A DNA stretch of 64,000 nucleotides, from positions 109,808 through 173,807 of the forward strand of contig NZ_JAPZSK010000009.1 in NCBI RefSeq assembly GCF_027531815.1, written 5' to 3'. The translations under genes and the position numbers were made by a program. Below the pieces are notes generated by a model. It made no database searches, was not told where the DNA came from, and saw only the letters and a list, made by a program, of their open reading frames with translations. The first letter of the stretch is position 1. Each line of letters begins with the position of its first letter. Shown here piece by piece: positions 33,901 to 41,243 of this stretch. The stretch is from Gemmatimonas sp. Its GTDB lineage: Bacteria; Gemmatimonadota; Gemmatimonadetes; Gemmatimonadales; Gemmatimonadaceae.

Positions 33901-34829
33901 TCAATGAGCTTGGCGCGTTGGCACCGGGGGCCGACAGCGCATGGCGTCGCATCACGGCCGCGCGCATACCCACCGCCGTTGCCGCACCGGTACGGCCTGC
34001 AGCCGAAGCGCGCCGCGCTCCACAGCGTCTCCCCTCCGGTCGTTCCGAGTGGCACACCGCCCGTACCTTTCGCATGAATCAGCTCGAGGCGCTGACCGGG
34101 GGCCCCGCCGTGGAGGCCACGGGTGCGTTGCTCCCCCTGGGCATCGACATGCGCTGTGACCACGACGACATGACGAGATTTCGGGAGGAGTACGAGTTCG
34201 TCTACGATGCGGGAAACGGCGGCAGCGAAGGCAGTGCCACCAACGGCTTCTCCATCACCACGGCGGACTCCGAGAGCGGGCGGGCCTGCCGACTGCGCAC
34301 CAGGCGCAGCGCGATGAAGATGACCACGGTGGCCTTTCGCTTTGCCCCGGCGGCGTTTCCACGCCTGTCGCTGCGGGTGCGCGTGGATCGCGCGGTAACG
34401 GGCGTCGCGCCGGACAAGGGTGGCCGCGGGCGCAACGACGCGACGTTGAAGCTGTGGTATGTACTGCGCGACGAGCGCCCTGGCGGCAACGGTCGGCGAC
34501 TGCTGTTCGGTTACACCTGGGCCGGACGCGACGCCACCGGAGCCACGCCGGCTGCCGACTCCCTGGTGGAAGGCGGCGCCTCACGTCGGCGGATCGGGTT
34601 CTCGGTACTGCCGGAAGCCCGGCTCATCAACATCGGCGGCCCCGACGCCGAGGGGCGCTGGGTCTCCGTGGAGCGTGACTTCGCGGCCGACGTCCAGCGC
34701 GCCTACCCCGGCATCCCGCTCTCGGCCTTGCGGGTCATCGCCATCACGGTACAGAGCGACTCGGATGACTCGCGTGGCGAGACGGACGTCCTGCTGGAGC
34801 GCCTCGCCATGCTGCCGCCCAACCCGTAG
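30972..34829 (+). CDS. Three-domain exported protein: alkaline-phosphatase-superfamily phosphodiesterase + alpha/beta-hydrolase + DUF3047-like
   Basis: A 1285-residue protein with a signal peptide (about 1-25, ending PVAAQP). Residues 40-490 resemble type I phosphodiesterase/nucleotide pyrophosphatase: LLWAVDGLSYDAF (metal Asp), YPSMSHPAW (probable nucleophile Ser near 80), GGADAIAHTH (metal D..H) and IVSDHGNAGAF (DHG, near 230). Residues about 725-960 form an alpha/beta-hydrolase: VYVPGIFGELFDDEIW, nucleophile elbow LLVGYSKGGLDAL near 800-812 and IATPHGGTPV. Residues 1050-1285 look like DUF3047 (LKLWYVLRD, LFGYTWAG, WVSVERDF, VIAITVQSDSDD). No frameshift is apparent. I know of no characterised protein with this order; a phosphodiester- or lipid-head-group-cleaving role is speculation. 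Confidence 0.75.
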   Translation: MEHGRRLVLGLLLPAVLAGTPVAAQPTPPSVPAAAHGAAHTSVRTLLWAVDGLSYDAFTEARRRGLFRAFPHAGRHVAPYPSMSHPAWTEVMGANRVFGTRGTLRSVEASWFDLDAMQVSDDPRQVFARQASPFNYMRAFDWFFDPITEPLMYFEGDRLADRELADAERDVLERFTGDHHVVFLGGADAIAHTHLGGLHRYLTRLDAMMTRVSDSLAARGDTAVRQFIVSDHGNAGAFREGQPERRLTPVSLDAALRRVGLVQRDTGRLTRANEVSVVTLALASMVNVYFADLQRRRAFANAALRLPGVELITWLEVGADDRFVVISSADRGEAQLHWRSDGAVQYRRVTGNPLAIPDSLVSQDGAARWVPDAVMRAATMAGPYPDAPFRLIRSADKQVENAPDVVVNLRDGYCWAGSLGRFVQMVRTHGALSARSTLGLVASTHTVVPAYMRSHEVLQVAGLSEHQLFHRALAHAPHDAGAVADSLASAPRQIATGRDDDSPDAVFLRRVRPITLSAEYFDQETARALAAAVRPTATAQAARRRAVDRTRTALRQTRVVDGVTGHVDTLLALFDPLPTSLNSDSLTRLLERTEARLRGIPELAPLAALRDVWRAPAARAAPRGSAPNIATAGAGDALRRATMAAWTLPYYLDAVLTAPESDSITDPRDVAFARQWHHELRPRLHRGIAPLALDSTLPARLFGEVFKERELLRQVEQPAVATLYDAPVPDVALVYVPGIFGELFDDEIWRRGVRSVREQLGMRTITAFTDGRCSTSDNANTLLQQLRDDTERRLARGYARPRYLLVGYSKGGLDALHALARDPHFAERQVAAVVTIATPHGGTPVAERADLPDALLRTVIARPRAAICDTSRAVASLWPATRAVFWGSEGRGVVTQVPVYTLALHADMREAHPWMKLTKRIGRFAEENDGVVARSAARVPEGLPSVHLGDLRGDHIAARSASAFPQESVLESIVLTLNELGALAPGADSAWRRITAARIPTAVAAPVRPAAEARRAPQRLPSGRSEWHTARTFRMNQLEALTGGPAVEATGALLPLGIDMRCDHDDMTRFREEYEFVYDAGNGGSEGSATNGFSITTADSESGRACRLRTRRSAMKMTTVAFRFAPAAFPRLSLRVRVDRAVTGVAPDKGGRGRNDATLKLWYVLRDERPGGNGRRLLFGYTWAGRDATGATPAADSLVEGGASRRRIGFSVLPEARLINIGGPDAEGRWVSVERDFAADVQRAYPGIPLSALRVIAITVQSDSDDSRGETDVLLERLAMLPPNP

Positions 34830-34840
34830 CGACGGCGACC

Positions 34841-36202
34841 TCAGCGCGTCCCCACCAGCGGAATCACCAGCAGCATGACACCACCCAGCAGCAGCACCAG
34901 CGCCGACAGCAGCGCCCACCGCAGTGTGAAGCGCTGATGCTCGCCAAACTCCACCCCACACAGCCCCGCCAGCAGGAAGGTGGACGGCACGAGGGGGCTC
35001 AGCAGGTGCACGGGCTGGCCAACGAGCGAGGCGCGTGCCATTTCCGCGGCGGTCAGACCGTACGCCTCGCCCGCCTTTGCGAGAATGGGGAGCACGCCGA
35101 AGTAGAACGCGTCGTTGGAGATGAAGAAGGTGAAGGGGATGCTCAGCACGCCCGTGACGACGGCCAGATACGGCCCCAACGCGGGCGGCACCAACGTGAC
35201 CACGCTGTTCGCCATGGCATCCACCATCTTCGTACCCGAGAGAATGCCGGTGAACACGCCGGCGGCGAAGATCAGCCCCACCACGGCGAGCGCATTGCCG
35301 GCATGGCGCGCCAGCAGCGCCTTCTGGTCGTCGAGCGCGGGATAGTTGAGGAGCACGGCGGCCGCATAGGCCAGCATGAACAGCACGGGGAGCGGCAGAA
35401 CGCCGGCCATGAGCGCCACCAGCAGCCCGAGCGTCAGCATGGCATTCACATACAGGCGGTCGGGGCGCATGAAGCGCGCCTCATCATCGGTGCCGCCCGC
35501 CCACGTACCCGTCGCCACGTCGCGGCCGGTCGGCGCTGACGTCGCGCTGGCCGCCGCGCTGGCCGCCGCGCTGGCAGCACAGGCCTCCAGACGTCGGCGT
35601 TCACCCAGCCCCAACCGGTACGCCACGAAGATCGTCCAGGCGATCCCCACCGCCATGACTGGCACCATGGGCACGAAGACGTCGTCCACATCAACACCCA
35701 GAGCGCTGGCCGCGCGTGCCGTGGGGCCGCCCCACGGCAGGATGTTCATCACCCCCGACGCCAGCATCGTCACGCACGCCAGAACCAACGGGTGCATACC
35801 GAGCGCGCGATACAGCGGCAGCATGGCGGCCGTGGTGATCATGTACGTCGTGGAGCCATCACCATCGAGCGAGACCAGCAGCGCCAGGACCGCCGTGCCA
35901 ACAGCCACCCGCACCGGATCGCCGTGCACCAGCGACACCAGCCGGCGCACGAACGGGGCAAACAGCCCCGCGTCGATCATGACCGCGAAGTAGAGAATGG
36001 CGAACAGCAGCATCACGCCGGTGGGCGCCAGCCGGGTGATCCCCTGCACCATCATGGCCCCCAACTCCCCGGTGAACCCGGCCAGCACCCCCACGACGGT
36101 GGGCACCAGAATGAGCGCCGTGAGTGGAGAGAGTCGGCGCGTCATGATGAGCGTCATGAAGGCGATCACCATGCCGTAGGCCCAGACCGTCAGCATGCGC
36201 AC
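34841..36202 (-). CDS. CitMHS family (citrate-metal symporter-like) transporter
   Basis: A 453-residue membrane protein with about twelve hydrophobic segments. The motifs LSPLTALILVPTVVGVLAGF, SLDGDGSTTYMITTAAMLPLYRALGMHPL and FTFFISNDAFYFGVLPILAKAGEAYGL are characteristic of CitM/CitH citrate:H+ symporters that carry citrate with Mg2+ or Ca2+. A cytoplasmic Ala-rich linker (near 210-230) is encoded by a 12-nt tandem repeat (35541-35578). Another organic-acid substrate is possible. It converges with the 1285-residue protein gene, 11 nt apart, and is divergent from the binding-protein gene. Confidence 0.85.
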   Translation of the reverse strand: MRMLTVWAYGMVIAFMTLIMTRRLSPLTALILVPTVVGVLAGFTGELGAMMVQGITRLAPTGVMLLFAILYFAVMIDAGLFAPFVRRLVSLVHGDPVRVAVGTAVLALLVSLDGDGSTTYMITTAAMLPLYRALGMHPLVLACVTMLASGVMNILPWGGPTARAASALGVDVDDVFVPMVPVMAVGIAWTIFVAYRLGLGERRRLEACAASAAASAAASATSAPTGRDVATGTWAGGTDDEARFMRPDRLYVNAMLTLGLLVALMAGVLPLPVLFMLAYAAAVLLNYPALDDQKALLARHAGNALAVVGLIFAAGVFTGILSGTKMVDAMANSVVTLVPPALGPYLAVVTGVLSIPFTFFISNDAFYFGVLPILAKAGEAYGLTAAEMARASLVGQPVHLLSPLVPSTFLLAGLCGVEFGEHQRFTLRWALLSALVLLLGGVMLLVIPLVGTR

Positions 36203-36326
36203 GCTCGCAACCGCAGCGTTCGCGAATCAGGAATACGAGAAACGGGCATGGCACAACATGCGACATGGACCGTCTCGCCGCTCACGGCGCGTTGCGCCCC
36301 TCGGGTGCGCGTCCTAACGTGCCCCC

Positions 36327-37478
36327 ATGACCCTGGCACGCCTTCTGTGCGCCATGATGGTGGCGTCACTGCTCGCCTCGTGTGCCTCGCCGCCACCACC
36401 GCCGGTCCTGCGCATCGGCCTCATTGGCGTCTTCGAAGGACCGGCTCGCAATGCATCGGGCATGCCGGCGCGCCTTGCGGCCCGCATGGCCATCGACGAG
36501 CTCAATGCCACGGGCGGCGCCCTCATCGATGGCGTCTCCCATCGCCTCATCCTCATCGAGCGGGAAACGGCCAACCGGCCGGATGCGGCGGCCGCGGCGG
36601 CGCGCGCACTCATCAACCTCGACTCGATCGATGTGCTCGTGGGCCCGCAGTTCAGCCCGCTCGCCATTGCCGCCGGCGCGGTGGCCGAGGCGTCACAGGT
36701 CCCGCTTGTGGCTCCCATGGCCTCCAGTCCGCAGGTCACCGCCGAACGTTCGTACGTCATGCGGCTCACCTTTCTCGACGCCGACCAGGGCGACGTGCTG
36801 GCCCGGTACGCCTTCGACTCGCTGGGGCTGCGCCGCACGGCCGCGCTCTTCGATGCTGCGAGTGAGTACAGCCGCGGCGTCGTCGAGAGGTACGGGCGCA
36901 CCTTCACGGCCCGCGGCGGTCGCATGGCGGGCGTGGCGACCTACAACGGCGATGACGTTGGTGATCAGGGCATGCAGATCCGGCGACTCATGCAGGAGGC
37001 CCCCGACGCCGTGCTGCTCCCCAATTTTTCGGTGCGCGATTCCTCGCAAGTGCGCCTCTTCCGTGCGGCCGGCTTTCGCGGGCCGTTTCTCGGCAGCGAC
37101 GCCTGGGATGCCATCGCGCTGCGGGGGCGACAGGACATCGACGGCAGCATCATCGTGGGCAACTGGGACGGCCGCAGCGATCGCGAAGGCGTCCGCACTT
37201 TTCGTGACCGCTGGAACCGGCGGTATCTGGGTGAGCGTCCACGCGCCACCGGCGCCGCGACCTACGACGCCATTCGGCTCATTGCCCGCGCGGCGGAACG
37301 CGCGCGCGTCAGGAGCGGCATGGCCCTCGCCACGGCACTGCGCACCGGTGCCCCCTTCGACGGGGCCTTCGCCAGCTATCGATTCGACAGCTCCGGTGAT
37401 CCCATCCGCGGCGCCATGCTGCTCCAAATGACCGGCGATTCCCTGCTCTTTCGCGCCACGCTGTCACCGCAGCGATGA
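36327..37478 (+). CDS. Periplasmic ligand-binding lipoprotein (branched-chain amino acid type, Peripla_BP_6)
   Basis: A 383-residue lipoprotein: a hydrophobic leader ends in the lipobox LLASC near residues 17-21. The mature part is a type I periplasmic binding fold: VLRIGLIGVFEGPARNASG, AARMAIDELNATGG, DVLVGPQFSPLAIAAG, VPLVAPMASSPQ and TYDAIRLIARAAERA. Such proteins usually feed Liv-type ABC transporters or sense amino acids and amides. No permease or ATPase gene is adjacent, so it is an orphan and may serve a distant transporter or a sensor. The start is the first ATG before the leader. Confidence 0.82.
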   Translation: MTLARLLCAMMVASLLASCASPPPPPVLRIGLIGVFEGPARNASGMPARLAARMAIDELNATGGALIDGVSHRLILIERETANRPDAAAAAARALINLDSIDVLVGPQFSPLAIAAGAVAEASQVPLVAPMASSPQVTAERSYVMRLTFLDADQGDVLARYAFDSLGLRRTAALFDAASEYSRGVVERYGRTFTARGGRMAGVATYNGDDVGDQGMQIRRLMQEAPDAVLLPNFSVRDSSQVRLFRAAGFRGPFLGSDAWDAIALRGRQDIDGSIIVGNWDGRSDREGVRTFRDRWNRRYLGERPRATGAATYDAIRLIARAAERARVRSGMALATALRTGAPFDGAFASYRFDSSGDPIRGAMLLQMTGDSLLFRATLSPQR

Positions 37479-37500
37479 CCCGCGCGGGGCTGGCGCGCGC

Positions 37501-38457
37501 TCAGCGCCCCAGCGCGGTGAGGGCCCGCTGCGCTACCAGACGCCCCGTGGCTTCGGTCGGGTGGAACGCGTCCCAGAAGAAGAAGCTCCCCGGCGTTCCG
37601 CACAACGAGGGCGGTGACAGCGACACACAGGGTGCGGTGACGTTCGTGAAGCCGAACGATGAGGGATTGGCGAACACCTGCGCCGTGAACGCTCCGAGGT
37701 CGACCAGATAGATGGTCAGCCCCGGCGACGCCGCGCGCAGTGACACGATCTGGGCGCTGAGCGCGCTGTTGAATTGCGTCGACAGCGCGGTTGCCGTGGA
37801 CGCCGCCAGGGCCCCCAGCGCCGTGGCCTGCGGGGTGCGACCAATATCGGTGCTGTTGAGCAGCAGGATATGCCGGGCGCCGCCCGTGTACAGCTTGCCC
37901 ACGATGCCGGCAATGTTGGCAACGGCCCCCGCAATCACGGCCGCCGGCGCCTGCGGGTTGGTGCGCCCCAGGGTCAGCGCGTCGGTGATGTCGTTGCCCA
38001 CCGTGGCCGCGTTCACGACATGCAGCGCGACGTCACGACCGGTCGTGCTTCCCGCCTGGAGATAGAGATCCACCTGCTGAATCATGTTCGGCGCTGCGTT
38101 GTTCACGCCGGCAATGGGCCCGGTGCGCGCTGCCGCGAAGGCGTAGTTGGTCCCGCCGCCACGCGCCGGAGCCACGCGGGCGTTCAGCCGTTCCGCCATC
38201 TGCTCCACCCACAGGGGCCCGTTGGAAAAACGGGCGTTGGCGTACGGGAAGGGCGGGCACGACGTGGGCAGCGCGTTGCAGGCATTGCCGGTATCGTCGA
38301 GGCTGGCGCCGAACACCACCACGGTCCCGAAGAGGGCGGACTCTGCAGGCGCGGTACTGCTGTCGCCACAGGAGGCCAGCGAGACCACGGCGGTCGCGGC
38401 GAGCAGGTGCCGCACAACCCGCGGCGCGAAACGAAGAGGAGAGAGTCTGGATGGCAT
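37501..38457 (-). CDS. SGNH/GDSL-family esterase, lipoprotein
   Basis: A 318-residue exported SGNH hydrolase. The leader ends in a lipobox (VVSLASC near residues 27-33). Catalytic blocks: VVVFGASLDDTGN (Ser block, replacing GDSL), GGGTNYAFAAARTG (Gly block), NDITDAL (Asn block region) and FFFWDAFHPTEATGRLVA (Asp-His block) near 290-307. This subgroup resembles autotransporter-type esterases and thermolabile hemolysin/lecithinase-like enzymes but without a barrel domain. An ester or lipid substrate at the cell surface is probable. The start before the signal peptide is used; the longer frame upstream (27 codons) overlaps nothing useful. Confidence 0.82.
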   Translation of the reverse strand: MPSRLSPLRFAPRVVRHLLAATAVVSLASCGDSSTAPAESALFGTVVVFGASLDDTGNACNALPTSCPPFPYANARFSNGPLWVEQMAERLNARVAPARGGGTNYAFAAARTGPIAGVNNAAPNMIQQVDLYLQAGSTTGRDVALHVVNAATVGNDITDALTLGRTNPQAPAAVIAGAVANIAGIVGKLYTGGARHILLLNSTDIGRTPQATALGALAASTATALSTQFNSALSAQIVSLRAASPGLTIYLVDLGAFTAQVFANPSSFGFTNVTAPCVSLSPPSLCGTPGSFFFWDAFHPTEATGRLVAQRALTALGR

Positions 38458-38510
38458 GGGCGGGAGGGCGGCGGGGCGCTGTGCAGAATAGAGGCGGAGT
38501 GCCGTACGGC

Positions 38511-38837
38511 TCACGGCGCGGTGGGTTTCCGCGTCCACCGATTGGCGTCGCGGGTTTCGACCTTGATCATCATGCGATCGAAGGCGGCATCGAGATCGAT
38601 CCCCTCGCGGTTCGCCATGCAGATCAGCACGAACAGAATGTCGGCCATCTCCATGGCGAGATCGGCGTCGGCCTCCCCGGGCTTCTTCGGCTTCTGGCCA
38701 AACCGGTGATTCACTTCGCGCGCAAACTCGCCCACTTCCTCGGTAAGTCGCGCGAGGTTGGTGAGAGGGTGGAAATAGCCTTCCTCGAACTGGCTGATCC
38801 AGCGGTCCACCCGTGCCTGATACTCATTCATTGCCAT
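38511..38837 (-). CDS. MazG-like nucleotide pyrophosphohydrolase
   Basis: A 108-residue all-alpha NTP pyrophosphatase of the MazG/YpjD type, a possible house-cleaning enzyme removing abnormal nucleotides. The metal-binding signature LARLTEEVGEFAREVNHRFG (EEVGE) near 29-48 and EMADILFVLICMANREGID (ExxD) near 63-80 are both present, and the chain length equals single-domain homologues. Followed by the esterase lipoprotein gene after 53 nt; no functional link is obvious. Confidence 0.88.
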   Translation of the reverse strand: MAMNEYQARVDRWISQFEEGYFHPLTNLARLTEEVGEFAREVNHRFGQKPKKPGEADADLAMEMADILFVLICMANREGIDLDAAFDRMMIKVETRDANRWTRKPTAP

Positions 38838-38912
38838 GGCTCCATACTAGCGGGGTCGGCGACGTGGCAACAGCGCACTCCACGGGGTGCGGCACGCGCG
38901 ATATCATCCAGC

Positions 38913-39806
38913 ATGCATGCGCTCTCCTGCACGGTCGAACTGCCCATTGATGTCACGCTCGCCTACGACGCGTGGACCTGCGGCTGGGGGCTCTGGCTCG
39001 CGAGCCCCGACTCCGTGCACCTGACGCGCCGTGTTGGTGCGGCCTTTGCGTTCGACGTGGTCGTGCCGGGGGCGGCCGGCGCCCCGGACCGGCGGTATCC
39101 GCACTACGGGCGCTTCCGCACCCTCACCCCGCCCTCCAGCGTTCAGTTCACGTGGGTGAGCGGTCCCTCGGGGACCGGCGGCGTGGAAACGCTGGTCACG
39201 GTCGCGCTGGAGGCAGTCGATGCGGCCGTGACCCGCTGTACGTTGCGACACGAGGGGTTCGCGACCACCGAATCCTGCGACCAGCACGCCAGCGCGTGGT
39301 CAGGCATGCTCGCGGCGCAGGCCGAACGCCTGCGCCACGTCACTCCCGCGGCGTGGGCAGAGGTGCGTCAGCGTTTTGGTGGCCTGCCGGTCAATCGTTC
39401 GGTGCCGGACAGCACCTTCATCCCCACCCGCAGCTACCCCGATCTCGACGCCGCCGTGCGGTGGCTGGTGGAGGTCCTCGGGTGTAGCGAACGGCTGCGC
39501 CTTCCCGGTGAGCGTGTGCAGCTCACCTTGGGCAACGGGGCCGTGGTCGTGGCGGCCTGGGACGCAAACCAAGCGCCGGCCAGTGGCGGACGTCCCCCGG
39601 CCACGCTGGTGGTGCGCGTCCCCGATGTGGACGCCGCCTGGCATCGCGCCAGGGAACTGGGCTTCGCACCGATCGCCGCTCCCTTGACCGGCGCCGATGG
39701 CGAACGGCAGGCCGTGGTGCGCGATCCCGCCGGACACGCGTGGGCCTTGTCGCAGTCGATGGCCGACGTCGACCCGGCCGCGTGGGGCGGCCACCTGCCG
39801 CGCTGA
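38913..39806 (+). CDS. SRPBCC (AHSA1-like) domain fused to a VOC domain
   Basis: A 297-residue cytosolic protein. Residues 1-150 form an SRPBCC/AHSA1 ligand-binding domain (VELPIDVTLAYDAWT, YGRFRTLTPPSSVQFTWVS, TLRHEGF, HASAWSGMLAAQAERL). Residues 170-297 form a glyoxalase-like VOC domain (PTRSYPDLDAAVRWLVEVLGC, VVRVPDVDAAWHRARELGF, AVVRDPAGHAWALSQ). Both domains commonly occur side by side in PhnB/YdfG-type proteins. Catalytic function unknown; small-molecule binding is likely. The start is chosen because it opens the SRPBCC strand; the frame is open far upstream through the MazG antisense. Confidence 0.78.
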   Translation: MHALSCTVELPIDVTLAYDAWTCGWGLWLASPDSVHLTRRVGAAFAFDVVVPGAAGAPDRRYPHYGRFRTLTPPSSVQFTWVSGPSGTGGVETLVTVALEAVDAAVTRCTLRHEGFATTESCDQHASAWSGMLAAQAERLRHVTPAAWAEVRQRFGGLPVNRSVPDSTFIPTRSYPDLDAAVRWLVEVLGCSERLRLPGERVQLTLGNGAVVVAAWDANQAPASGGRPPATLVVRVPDVDAAWHRARELGFAPIAAPLTGADGERQAVVRDPAGHAWALSQSMADVDPAAWGGHLPR

Positions 39807-39844
39807 GGACCGACGCGCCGCGCCGATCCGCTTACACTTCCCGC

Positions 39845-40453
39845 ATGACTTTGCCCGCTCGCATCCTCGTGGTTGCCGCCACCAGTCAGGAACTGGCGCC
39901 GCCCGGCGATTGGATTGGTGTGGCTTGCGGCGTGGGGCCGGTGGAAGCCGCCGTGCGCACCGCGCGCGCCATCGCCGAGCATCGCCCCGAGGCGCTGCTG
40001 CACGTGGGCATTGCCGGCGCCCGGCGGCGTTGGGCCTGCCCCCCCGGCACGCTCGTGGTGGGTGAGCGATCGCGCTACTGCGACCTGGGGGACATCCCGG
40101 CGGAGTGGGCGCCGCGCGACCTCACCCCGTCGGCGGCGCTGCTGCAGTGCGTCCGGGACCAGCTCCCGCACGCCCGATGCACGGGCATTGGCACGAGCGG
40201 CCGCGTCGGGGGCACCAGCGACTGCGACGTCGAGGCGATGGAAGGCTTTGCCGTCCTGCGGGCCGCGCAGCTCGCCGGAGTACCCGCCATCGAGGTGCGT
40301 GCCATCTCGAATGACATCGAGGAGGCCGATCGGGCGCGCTGGCATTTCGGCGTCGCCCTCGCCGCGATCGTGGAGGTCACCCCGCTCCTGGTGACCGCGC
40401 TGCAACACCACCGGCAACACACGCGGCAGGACACGCGGCCGCCGCATGCGTGA
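39845..40453 (+). CDS. mqnB: Futalosine hydrolase MqnB
   Basis: A 202-residue nucleoside-phosphorylase-fold hydrolase that cleaves futalosine (or aminofutalosine) to dehypoxanthine futalosine plus a purine in menaquinone synthesis. It has the MTAN-like VACGVGPVEAAVRTARAIAEH, LLHVGIAGA and the product-side motif GTSDCDVEAMEGFAVLRAAQLAGVPAIEVRAISND, in which ME and SND-type residues bind and cleave the nucleoside. Its 3-prime end overlaps mqnD by 8 nt, which strongly supports the assignment. The other futalosine-pathway genes (mqnA, mqnC, mqnE) are not in the window. Confidence 0.88.
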   Translation: MTLPARILVVAATSQELAPPGDWIGVACGVGPVEAAVRTARAIAEHRPEALLHVGIAGARRRWACPPGTLVVGERSRYCDLGDIPAEWAPRDLTPSAALLQCVRDQLPHARCTGIGTSGRVGGTSDCDVEAMEGFAVLRAAQLAGVPAIEVRAISNDIEEADRARWHFGVALAAIVEVTPLLVTALQHHRQHTRQDTRPPHA

Positions 40454-41243
40454 ACTGACCTTCGGCTTCTCGCCCTGCCCCAACGACACGTTCGCCTTTC
40501 ACGCCCTCGTGCACGGGCTGGTGCGCGCGCCGGCGCGCATCAGGCCGGTGCTGCTCGACATCGAGGAGCTCAACCGGCGCGCCCATGACGGGGCCTTCGA
40601 TCTCACCAAGCTGAGTGTCGGCGCCTTCGCGGCGGCAGGCGCCCGCTACACGCTGCTCCGCAGCGGAGCCGCTCTTGGTATGGGCGTGGGGCCGCTCGTG
40701 GTGGCACGCGAGGCGCAGTCGCTCGCCCAGGCCGCTCGCGGCCGGCTTGCCATACCGGGCCGCGAGACCACAGCCTATCGCCTGTTGCGCCTCGCCGCCC
40801 CCGAGCTGACCGAGGTCGTCGAGCTGCGCTACGATCGCATCCTGCGAGCGGTGGCCAACGGCGAGGTGGATGCGGGCCTCATCATTCACGAGAGTCGCTT
40901 CACCTACGCCGAACATGGTCTGGTGCAGGTGATCGACCTGGGCGACTGGTGGGAACGCGCCACGGGGCTGCCGGTACCGCTGGCGGGGATCTGCGCACGC
41001 AGTGAGCTGGACGCCACGCTGCGCGTCGACCTCGAGCGCGCCATTCGCGATTCGGTGCAGTACGCCTTCGATCATCCCGAGGCGAGCCGCGACTATGTGC
41101 GCGCGCACGCCCAGGAGATGTCCCCCGAGGTGTGCGCACGGCACATCGCCCTCTACGTGAACGCCCACAGCCTCGACATCGGCGATGAGGGGCTGGCCGC
41201 CATGCAACGCCTCGCGGGCGGTGCCGCTCAGTGGTACGGGTAG
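40446..41243 (+). CDS. mqnD: 1,4-dihydroxy-6-naphthoate synthase MqnD
   Basis: A 265-residue periplasmic-binding-protein-fold enzyme that converts cyclic dehypoxanthine futalosine into 1,4-dihydroxy-6-naphthoate, a late futalosine-pathway step. The opening MRELTFGFSPCPNDTFAFHALVHG is diagnostic, followed by DIEELNRRAHDGAFDLTKLSVGA and AGLIIHESRFTYAEHGL, the substrate-lined cleft with the catalytic His. Translation is coupled to mqnB by 8-nt overlap. The 3-prime end overlaps the convergent purine permease gene by 16 nt. Confidence 0.93.
   Translation: MRELTFGFSPCPNDTFAFHALVHGLVRAPARIRPVLLDIEELNRRAHDGAFDLTKLSVGAFAAAGARYTLLRSGAALGMGVGPLVVAREAQSLAQAARGRLAIPGRETTAYRLLRLAAPELTEVVELRYDRILRAVANGEVDAGLIIHESRFTYAEHGLVQVIDLGDWWERATGLPVPLAGICARSELDATLRVDLERAIRDSVQYAFDHPEASRDYVRAHAQEMSPEVCARHIALYVNAHSLDIGDEGLAAMQRLAGGAAQWYG

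Noticed and set aside
35541..35578. 12-nt tandem repeat inside the CitMHS gene
   Set aside because: It stays in frame and encodes an Ala-rich cytoplasmic linker; ordinary slippage in a high-GC gene.
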